The notes below the pieces were generated by a model. It was not told the origin of the DNA and searched no databases. It was given only the letters and a program-made list of their open reading frames with translations. Made by a program: the position numbers and the translations under genes. A stretch of DNA of 7,760 nucleotides. It comes from Bacillota bacterium. Its GTDB lineage: Bacteria > Bacillota > Sulfobacillia > RBS10-35 > JAJYVN01. The stretch is from positions 1-7,760 of the forward strand of contig JAKAUG010000165.1 in NCBI GenBank assembly GCA_021827805.1, given 5' to 3'. Below, one piece after another: positions 1 through 5,677 of this stretch. Position 1 is the first letter of the stretch; the number at the start of each line of letters is the position of its first letter.

Positions 1-180
1 AGTGAGGACACCACACAGGGGGTGGAGAGGGCGATACGCGAGACGATCGCCGTCCAAGGAGAGGGCAGGCGGGGGCGTCGGTCCGGTGCGCCGCGTTCAT
101 CCGGACAACCCGATTCGGCATGCCATCTTGGCCGGGCCCCAGGGAGTGGCCGACGCTGCCGCGCCTGCGACCGCAGGGGC
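1..180. other. Left-edge region downstream of the GH140-type gene, no supported gene
   Basis: No reading frame here resembles a known protein. Just past the stop of the glycoside hydrolase gene (reading on the minus strand) there is a small inverted repeat, CCTGC-GACC-GCAGG, at 164-177. It starts three bases after the stop but has no T-tract, so it is only a weak candidate terminator. On the minus strand a short frame opens at an ATG at 121-119 and runs off the window edge without a stop. It has no convincing ribosome-binding site and no recognisable sequence, so I do not call it a gene. Confidence 0.4.
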
Positions 181-1473
181 TCACATCGCCCCCCCATCTC
201 CATCGAGCACCAACACCCAGTCGTTGCCACGGCCCGCCGATGGCGCCGCGAAGGCGCACTCTCCGGGACCGGACAGACCCGCGGCCAACCACCCGCCATT
301 CCTCGGATCGTACCAGGAGGCGTTGGCGGCGCTGCGGAGCCTCAACTTCGCCACGCCGCCCCGAGGAAGATACGCAAACACGTAACCGTGCCCGCGTGCG
401 GCTCGGACCCCCTCGCCGGAAACGACGACCGCGGCGTCCGGCACGCGACCGAAGGAGGGCCGCGATTGCAATAGGCGACGGATGTGGAGCATCTGCCCGG
501 CCCCGGGGAGGCCAAGCGCCTCGCGCCAGGGCATATACCCGGAATTCACCGGCCTGCCGCCGGGAGTATAGAACTGGTAGATCTCATTGCAGCCATACGT
601 GTGACCGCATGCGCCAGCGAACAGGGCCCAATAGGCCGCCTGGCGGACATCCGCGTCGTCGAACCGCCCCAGTTCGGGCTTCCAGTTGATTGGGTGATTC
701 TCATACGGTGCTTCAGCGTCCAGCGTCGGCTTCGGAGGCACCAGGGCGTAATCCCGCGCCACCAACGCGGCGTTGTCTTGGTCGCGCCCGCCGTGACTGG
801 ATTGGATCATGTGAAAGTCCATCCACGGCTCGCCATGCAGCCACGCCGAGGATGAGTGCCCGCCATGCGGATGGTACGTCCGCAGATGGCGCCCGCCGTC
901 CCCCTCCGACAACCCGATGGCCATCTCGCGCCACACAGGCAGATATGGAGGCTCCGCCGGACGGTCGCCGCCCAGGATCCAAATTACGTTGGGCCGGTCG
1001 CGCAGGCGCTCGCCCAACACACGCCCGTAAACACGCGCGTTACCCGCATGAAAGATACCCTCCGGCCCGGTGCCCCAGGCCTTGGGACCGACCTTGTCGC
1101 CCCAGGTGGGCAGAACGCCGATAAAGATCCCCCGGCGTGCCGCCGCGTCGATCATGGCGTCCACGGTGCCGAAGTACCCCTCATCCGGCCGCGCCGGATC
1201 TCCGTCGGCAAAGGGCAGATGGCCGTTGGCGTTGGGAGTGGTGAGCCCGTCGAATTCGCTGACCACCACCGCCTGAATCACCGTAAAGCCCTTGCGACGC
1301 CGATCTTCGAAGTATTCCTCCGCCTCTGGCAGGGTCAGTCGGTGAAACAGTTCCCACGCCGTATCGGCAAGGTAGAAGAATGGGGTCCCGTCGGCGTGCT
1401 CGAGGAATCGTCTATCGGCGGTGACTCGCAGGTCCCCGTGCACAAAGTCAACGGACGCGCCAGCCCACTCCAT
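181..1473 (-). CDS. DUF4038-family glycoside hydrolase (GH140/apiosidase-like)
   Basis: 430-residue (beta/alpha)8-barrel glycoside hydrolase of the DUF4038 family, whose characterised members (GH140) release apiose from rhamnogalacturonan-II; the actual substrate here is unproven. Seen: the N-terminal family hallmark DTAWELFHRLTLPEA at residues 37-51, followed by RRRKGFTVIQ at 58-67. The barrel-strand motif NVIWILGGD ends at D170, and LDAEAPYE spans 251-258. D170 and E254 (or E258) are the best candidate catalytic acids by family pattern. Residues from about 340 resemble the small beta domain usual in the family (PF12904-like), including the WYDPRNG motif. No signal peptide or membrane segment is visible, so a cytoplasmic location is likely. 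The ATG at 1473-1471 is supported by AGGGG at 1485-1481 with a 7-base spacer. The gene lies downstream of a heparinase-like gene on the same strand, with a 422-bp gap, so co-transcription is possible but not assured. Length and frame are intact. Confidence 0.9.
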   Translation of the reverse strand: MEWAGASVDFVHGDLRVTADRRFLEHADGTPFFYLADTAWELFHRLTLPEAEEYFEDRRRKGFTVIQAVVVSEFDGLTTPNANGHLPFADGDPARPDEGYFGTVDAMIDAAARRGIFIGVLPTWGDKVGPKAWGTGPEGIFHAGNARVYGRVLGERLRDRPNVIWILGGDRPAEPPYLPVWREMAIGLSEGDGGRHLRTYHPHGGHSSSAWLHGEPWMDFHMIQSSHGGRDQDNAALVARDYALVPPKPTLDAEAPYENHPINWKPELGRFDDADVRQAAYWALFAGACGHTYGCNEIYQFYTPGGRPVNSGYMPWREALGLPGAGQMLHIRRLLQSRPSFGRVPDAAVVVSGEGVRAARGHGYVFAYLPRGGVAKLRLRSAANASWYDPRNGGWLAAGLSGPGECAFAAPSAGRGNDWVLVLDGDGGAM

Positions 1474-1895
1474 TTGCCCACCCCTGCCCTATTGCGCCGT
1501 CTGCACCGCCGTGCCCAGGCCGCCACTCCGGCTGGGTCGCCCCCGAAGAGCACCCGCGCCGCCGTTCGCGCTTCGGTCCCCCGCGGTCCCGGCAACGGGC
1601 CGCATGCCCGGGAGCGCCTGGCGCGGGGTTTTCTGCTGGCGCCGGGCGCCTCCTCCGAATCGGCGGCGCACCGTTGTGCGCTCGCACAGGACACGCCCCG
1701 GCGTTGCAGCCAGCGGGAACGCCTCCGAAGCCGATCCTTGGACGTCTGCTCCAGGCAGGCCCGGTGGGGCCTGACAATGCCTGACCCCGGCCTCCACCTG
1801 CGGCCACCCGGACCGCGAGCGATCTCCAACGGCCGCCGCAGTTGGTCGCTGAAACCTGGGCGGCGAGGCCGCTTGCAGCCCCCGACCCGTTCCCG
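1474..1895. other. 422-bp gap between heparinase-like and GH140-type genes
   Basis: No coding region is supported. Open frames exist on both strands, but their translations are low-complexity Arg/Ala/Gly/Pro-rich and typical of G+C-rich non-coding or shadow frames, and several run into the neighbouring genes. A perfect 6-bp inverted repeat with a four-base loop, GCGCAC-CGTT-GTGCGC, lies at 1666-1681, roughly 195 bases before the GH140-type start. The ribosome-binding site of that gene (AGGGG, 1485-1481) is at the end of the gap. The gap is long enough to hold a separate promoter for the hydrolase, but I see no clear -35/-10 pair. Confidence 0.4.
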
Positions 1896-3884
1896 TCATG
1901 GTCGGGCCGCCCACCACGCTAACGACCCACCGCTCCAAGCCAGGGTCCCGCACCGGGCACCCGTCGCCACGGCCACGCCATCGCCCGTAAGCTCGACCAC
2001 GGCTTCGGGCAAGGCGTCCGCAGGACCCGCCCGCAGGGCCGCGATGATATGCCACGACGTCACGGGATGCAGCGTGTCGACCCGGACGGACTCCGTCGCG
2101 TAGTTGCGCCCGCGGCCCCCACGGTCGACGTACCGCGTGTGACGACGCGCCTCTGATAGGACAAAGCCGTTCCGCTCCTCCAACCCGAGCACCCGGAGTT
2201 CCGCCGACGCGCCCCCGATGCGCCACCGCCACCCCAAGGGACCACTCATACCGTTTCCTGGGGAGAGGGGCTCGGGGACCCCGGTCGGATGCGCGCACCA
2301 ACTGAGGCGGCGGGGCTCCTCCGCCTCCACGGCGTCGACCACGAGGAGTAACCCCTCCGCGAAGAAGGCGAAATGCCGCACGTATTCACGGAGGCGTCCC
2401 CCGTACGCCGCCGTGAGACGGACGGAAAGCAGCGCCAGTCCGGATTCGGGATGGAGGTCGACCTGGTGGAACCGGCACATGGCCGAGGGCAGAGGGTCCT
2501 GGCCGCTACCATCAACGAGAAGGGCATTGTGTCCCGCCGTGGTGTTGGGCTCATAGTCCCAGCGCGCCTCGCCGGGTCCCGTGCGGAAATAGTCCAGCGT
2601 GTACTCCCAGGATCCTACGTCTTGCAGGATGCGCTCCCCGCGGGCGAGCACGGTGAACGTCCCGAGGTCGAGGTGTGCGTGGTCCACCGTGTTCGAACCG
2701 GCATGCAGGCCCGCAAAGAAGGCATCCGACGACCAGTCAGACCGCAGCATCGCGTTCTGCGTCCCAGGGAAGAACGCCATCGGCACGGGAGCGGGCGTCG
2801 GCGTGGCGGGTGCGGTACGGGGGGCGAGCAGGGTAATTTGCCGCAGCACCGGTCCACCCGCCGGGGAGCCCAGCGTGTCCACCCCCGCCGCGGCAAGGTC
2901 CGGCCGGCCAGTCCTCCGTCCCAGAACGCCGAGCATCCACCCCCCGATCCACCGAGACACGCCATCCTCGACGTCAAAGCACCCGCCATCGGGCGTGCGC
3001 ACATGTAGGCCGTAGTCGCCGGTGCGCGCGAGGTTGGGGAGCGTGAAAAGGTCAACCTGGCCTTCCGTGGCGATCCACAGGGCATCACAGAACGGCAAGC
3101 AGGCCCCGATCCCGTAGTCCCAGTACCCGGGTCCTTCCTCGTAGGAGCCGTCCTCGGGATACGTGAGCAGCGGCGCGGCGATGCGCTCCACCACGTGGAC
3201 GAGCGCATCGTGCGGCCGGATGCCCACCGCCTCGACGCATTCCCACGCCGCTAGGAGGCCCAGACCAACCTGTCCGGCAATGACGGTGGGCCAGTTCGAC
3301 CGTGACGTGGTCCACGCCGCGCGCGCACGGCACATCTCGACCAACGGCAGGACCCCACGCGAGGCGATGGCCCCAGCCACCAACGCCCGTTCGTTGCCGG
3401 GCAGGAAGTCCCGCGCAATGTCCAGATAGAGCGCCAAGTCCTCCACGACCCCCGCCGCAGACAGGTCGAGGGGCCGGCTGTGGGCGTGGTGCGGCGGGAC
3501 CCAGTCGTCTATGGCCAACACTCGGGGGATCCGGTCTCTCACCGCATCCAGGGGCTCCGGGGAACCGTCGGCGAGGGCGAGGAGCGCGGCGGCCGGTAAG
3601 CAGGATGTCCATTGCCCTGGTTCGACGAACCCGGACTGGCTGGCCGAGACCGCGTGCGGCACGGCGTGGCCGCGCAACTGTCGGGCGAGCCGCGGATGGG
3701 TCTGCAGCGCACCCCGCACTGCTGCGGCCCACGCGGGGCGGGCGCCGGGCGGCGAGAACAGTCGGGGCCCAGCGCCGAGCCAGTCGGCAGAGGGGCTAAA
3801 GCCGGCCGCCCCCTCCAGCCATGCCCCCGGCGACGGAGCCTCGGTCCGCCCGGACGGATCATGTTCAGCCATCGCCATCGCCAC
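1896..3884 (-). CDS. Heparinase II/III family protein (putative polyuronide lyase)
   Basis: A 662-residue protein with the heparinase II/III architecture: an N-terminal alpha/alpha-toroid (about 30-350) and a C-terminal beta-sandwich (about 365-655). Known members cleave uronic-acid-containing polysaccharides or their oligomers by beta-elimination. Seen: SNWPT at 196-200 (family N-W motif), EDGSYEEGPGYWDYG at 244-258 (the family's DGS..EG..Y signature, with tyrosines in the catalytic region), DHAHLDLGTF at 401-410 followed by GERILQDVGSWEY (the central His/Asp motif of the second domain), and TTAGHNALLVDG at 448-459. No signal peptide is seen, so a cytoplasmic or unconventional location is likely. 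Start: the longest frame begins at GTG 3884-3882, but GGGGGA at 3891-3886 is one base from that codon and seven bases from the ATG at 3878-3876. The ATG is therefore the more likely start (protein MAMAEHDPSG...). The three GCG-ATG type codons are a tiny tandem repeat. The gene is followed on the same strand by a GH140-type hydrolase, suggesting a shared catabolic role. Substrate (alginate, pectic, heparin-like) cannot be told from sequence alone. Confidence 0.92.
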   Translation of the reverse strand: MAMAMAEHDPSGRTEAPSPGAWLEGAAGFSPSADWLGAGPRLFSPPGARPAWAAAVRGALQTHPRLARQLRGHAVPHAVSASQSGFVEPGQWTSCLPAAALLALADGSPEPLDAVRDRIPRVLAIDDWVPPHHAHSRPLDLSAAGVVEDLALYLDIARDFLPGNERALVAGAIASRGVLPLVEMCRARAAWTTSRSNWPTVIAGQVGLGLLAAWECVEAVGIRPHDALVHVVERIAAPLLTYPEDGSYEEGPGYWDYGIGACLPFCDALWIATEGQVDLFTLPNLARTGDYGLHVRTPDGGCFDVEDGVSRWIGGWMLGVLGRRTGRPDLAAAGVDTLGSPAGGPVLRQITLLAPRTAPATPTPAPVPMAFFPGTQNAMLRSDWSSDAFFAGLHAGSNTVDHAHLDLGTFTVLARGERILQDVGSWEYTLDYFRTGPGEARWDYEPNTTAGHNALLVDGSGQDPLPSAMCRFHQVDLHPESGLALLSVRLTAAYGGRLREYVRHFAFFAEGLLLVVDAVEAEEPRRLSWCAHPTGVPEPLSPGNGMSGPLGWRWRIGGASAELRVLGLEERNGFVLSEARRHTRYVDRGGRGRNYATESVRVDTLHPVTSWHIIAALRAGPADALPEAVVELTGDGVAVATGARCGTLAWSGGSLAWWAARP

Positions 3885-3885
3885 T

Positions 3886-3937
3886 TCCCCCAGGGGACGT
3901 ATCCCCGGTGCAACTGGTGCACCGGGTCACAGCCCGG
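3886..3937 (-). promoter_or_regulatory. Heparinase-gene leader with four overlapping inverted repeats, last one over the ribosome-binding site
   Basis: Reading as mRNA on the minus strand, four stems follow one another and overlap. Z: CCGGG/CCCGG, 3937-3922, 6-base loop. A: CCCGGTGCA/TGCACCGGG, 3926-3904, perfect 9 bp, 5-base loop. B: GGGGA/TCCCC, 3906-3893, TACG loop. C: TCCC/GGGA, 3897-3886, 4-base loop, which contains the putative Shine-Dalgarno GGGGGA. Z and A share five bases, A and B three, B and C five, so neighbours exclude each other. If A forms, B is weakened and C can close over the ribosome-binding site; if Z and B form, the site is open. This is seen directly as base complementarity; a regulatory role is inference. 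Alternatively, repeat A alone may be a DNA operator for a repressor, or some of this may be chance in G-rich DNA. Confidence 0.35.
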
Positions 3938-4196
3938 GGCACGCGGGCCGCTGCGGCATGGGGCTATTAAGACAGGTTGGCTGACTGGCGTCCACGGGGC
4001 AGTCGCGGCAACTCCTGTGCCTGGACCACCATCCCGGCACCACCGTCCACGCGGCTTGCGGGAGGAGCGGCGCGTGCCACCGCCTTGCCCTGGTGGCTTC
4101 ACTCCCAGCCGTAACACCGGGCAGAGGGCTATTGCGGGACACTGCCCGCGCGTCCTTTGGGCCATGGGCCCGCTCCGAAAAGTCTACGCAACCATG
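3938..4196. other. Non-coding stretch between heparinase leader and IS607-type scrap
   Basis: No protein in any frame is recognisable. An AT-richer patch, CTATTAAGA (3964-3972), stands out in the G+C-rich background; on the minus strand it reads TTAATA and could be a -10-like element about 90 bases before the heparinase start, but no matching -35 is evident. If the adjoining recombinase scrap belonged to an IS607 element, the 3' part of that element (tnpB tail and right end) would be expected on this side, but I cannot recognise either. Confidence 0.3.
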
Positions 4197-4307
4197 CACA
4201 TAGACCGTCCAGCCATTGGCGGCGGCGAATGACTCCAGCAGGGCGGCCTGGCGGGCGAGGTCGCCCTGCACGGCCGCTTGACTCGTCTGCCTCACCGCAC
4301 CGATGCC
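4197..4307 (-). pseudogene. Remnant of IS607-type serine recombinase (TnpA-like)
   Basis: A minus-strand stretch of about 37 codons contains DLARQAALLESFAAANGW, very like the segment after the catalytic serine in IS607-type serine recombinases (consensus style: ..RVSS..QK.DL.RQ...L...C...GW). The preceding VRQTSQAAVQG would correspond to the divergent RVSS..Q.. segment; the serine of TSQ sits where the catalytic serine would be, but the match is imperfect. The helix-turn-helix N-terminus and everything after the GW are missing or unrecognisable in all three minus frames. It is far too short to work (intact proteins are about 200 residues). It lies in a block of other gene remnants and is on the same strand as the heparinase gene. 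Recognition is from family pattern only, so confidence is moderate. Confidence 0.5.
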
Positions 4308-4408
4308 CAAAGCCCAGTGGAGCGAAGGCCGCCCCGTGACGCCGTGCACTCGGGGGCACCCGCAGACGGTACCCCCCCGCGAGCGGGTAGGCCGGCTTCA
4401 GGGGGCCT

Positions 4409-4522
4409 TCACTCCGCCGCGGTCGGCTGTGGCGAGGTGCACAAGGTGCAGCGGCGGGCGGCGACCGGGATCTGGCTCAGGCACTCCGGGCAGGCCTTGG
4501 TCGTGGGCGCCGCCGCCGGCGT
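4409..4522 (-). pseudogene. 3' end of an MscL-like gene (C-terminal zinc-ribbon tail only)
   Basis: A minus-strand frame ending in TGA at 4411-4409 encodes a proline/alanine/threonine linker and then CPECLSQIPVAARRCTLC, a four-cysteine CxxC-x10-CxxC zinc ribbon, before a short tail. This tail type (CPECLSEIP..A.RC..CT) is familiar from large-conductance mechanosensitive channel proteins (MscL) of several bacterial phyla, where it follows the two membrane helices. No membrane helix or MscL core is present upstream: above about 4522 the frame turns into antisense of the permease remnant. So only about the last 37 residues remain, without a start. The same short ribbon may occur on other membrane proteins, so the MscL identity is probable rather than certain. 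A weak inverted repeat, CCCGC/GCGGG (4376-4387), lies about 20 bases past the stop. Confidence 0.5.
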
Positions 4523-4525
4523 TTG

Positions 4526-5465
4526 CTTGGTCTGGCGGTCGTCCAGTCCGGCTGCGGGCCCCTGTCCCTGGCCGTCACGCGTACCCTCAACGACGCCCTC
4601 ACATTCGCGCCGCGGTCCGCCGCCGGTCGCTTGATCGCGCGCCAGGACACCGTGGCGACCCTGGTCCTGCCACCCCACCTGGCCGAATCGGCGCGGGCGG
4701 GCATGCCGGCGGAGGTCCACGTGACGCTGGACAACGTCAATACCGATTGTCGCGCACGACGTGCGGCGGGTACTCCCGCTCGCGGTCCTCTGGCTCTACC
4801 CCCAGGTCCGGGCGCAGGCCGTCCCCCTTATATGGCGCGAGTACGATACCTACCCCCGCACCACGAGCTCCTCGGCTACATCGCGGTGACTCCCCTGACG
4901 GTGGCCATCTTGATCGGCGGCCTGCTGATGGGTGGCCGGGGCATGGCCGCGACTGGGAGCGCGGCACGATCAGGGAACTCCTCCTGGCGCCGATCGCGGG
5001 GTGGGCGGTGGTGGCCGGCAAGGTGATGGCCAGGCTGGCGAGTGGCCTTCTCAGCGCCATGGTGGTGCTGGGGGTGCTGTTGCTGATCGGCGTCCGCCCG
5101 GGATAGCTGGGCGCGCATGCCGCAGGTGTTGGTCTTGACCCTTCTGGTCTTCCTCTGCCTCGCCGTCGCGGCAGGCAGCCTCTTGCGGAGCCAGAACGCC
5201 GTGACCCCCCTGGCGTTCAGCCTGGGGCTCCCGCTCTTCTTTGTGAGCGACGCGTTCGCACCGATCGCCTGGGGGACGCTGGCGAGCGCGCATCGCCCGC
5301 GCGTTCCCCGTGGAGTATGCCAATGCCGCCTTCCCGCACGCGTTCCACGGGTACTGGCCGGTGCGGGGCGGCCCGAGCCTCGTGTGGGGCGTCCTTGCCA
5401 TGTGGGCGGCCGCCGCTATCGCCGCCAGCGCGCTGGCGCGGCGGCGAGCGACCGCCACGCACTGA
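4526..5465 (+). pseudogene. ABC-2 type transporter permease, 5'-truncated and multiply frameshifted
   Basis: Stitched across frames, this plus-strand stretch encodes most of an ABC-2 export permease of the type that works as a dimer with a separate ATPase. In order: extracytoplasmic domain (LAVVQSGCGPLSLAV, LIARQDTVATLVLPPHL, EVHVTLDNVNTD) to about 4747; VAHDVRRVLPLAVLWLY and IWREYDTYPRTT, one frame over, to about 4861; HELLGYIAVTPLTVAILIG (membrane helix) to about 4948; RDWERGTIRELLLAPIAGW plus a helix (frame stop at 5104-5106); WARMPQVLVLTLLVFLCL, then LLRSQNAVTPLAFSLGLPLF to about 5285; RIARAFPVEYANAAFPHAFH and a last helix, ending in TGA 5463-5465. The five frame changes lie near 4747, 4861, 4948, 5100 and 5285. 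The N-terminal part with the first membrane helix is absent. No ATPase gene is present. Flanking genes read cleanly, so true decay is more likely than local sequencing error, but the latter is not excluded. Confidence 0.85.
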
Positions 5466-5466
5466 A

Positions 5467-5663
5467 CGGCTGGCCCTGCTGCTGACCAGGGTGTGCGAGG
5501 AGAAGACCGGTAGCACCTGGGACCACATCCGCCGCGTGATGCAGCGCCTGGAAGTGGTCACCGATCATCCGTGGCGCCCACGACCACCCATGCACTGGAC
5601 CCAAGTGCTCTCACGGCTCTTGATCTGTCGATCAACCAGCCAACCCGGGCGATCTCAGCGCTG
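5467..5663 (+). pseudogene. C-terminal remnant of an IS1634/IS4-like transposase
   Basis: Directly after the permease stop, the plus strand reads LALLLTRVCEEKTG and TGSTWDHIRRVMQRLEVV. This resembles the C-terminal helices of IS1634-type (IS4 superfamily, DDE) transposases, which typically read L.LLL.R..E..TG.TW..IR..L.RL.VV. At about 5570 the frame changes, and the next frame continues with TTTHALDPSALTALDLSI and then NQPTRAISAL, matching the usual end of these proteins (..Q.T.L.P....L..L.I..P.R). The catalytic DDE region, roughly the first 85-90 percent of the protein, is missing, and I see no terminal inverted repeats. The remnant therefore cannot transpose. It ends just before the stop of the convergent helicase-associated-domain gene. 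Recognition is from family pattern, without a database search. Confidence 0.65.
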
Positions 5664-5677
5664 TGTGCTGGCGGCGA

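Noticed and set aside
164..177. Rho-independent terminator after the GH140-type gene
   Set aside because: The stem is only 5 bp and is not followed by a T-tract on the minus strand. It is mentioned in the left-edge entry but not called as a terminator.
1335..1829. Minus-strand open frame of 164 codons filling the gap before the GH140-type gene
   Set aside because: It overlaps the start of the hydrolase out of frame, is Arg-rich with no domain, and loses to the hydrolase start, which has a well-placed ribosome-binding site.
856..2103. Plus-strand open frame of 415 codons across the GH140-type gene and the gap
   Set aside because: It is antisense to a clear family member over most of its first half. 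The translation is Arg/Pro/Ala-rich, has no recognisable domain and is typical of shadow frames in G+C-rich DNA.
4303..5106. A single 267-codon plus-strand gene for the permease region
   Set aside because: Only its last 50 or so codons (from about 4948) carry permease motifs; the earlier part is out of frame with the recognisable permease segments and has no domain. It is one frame of a broken gene.
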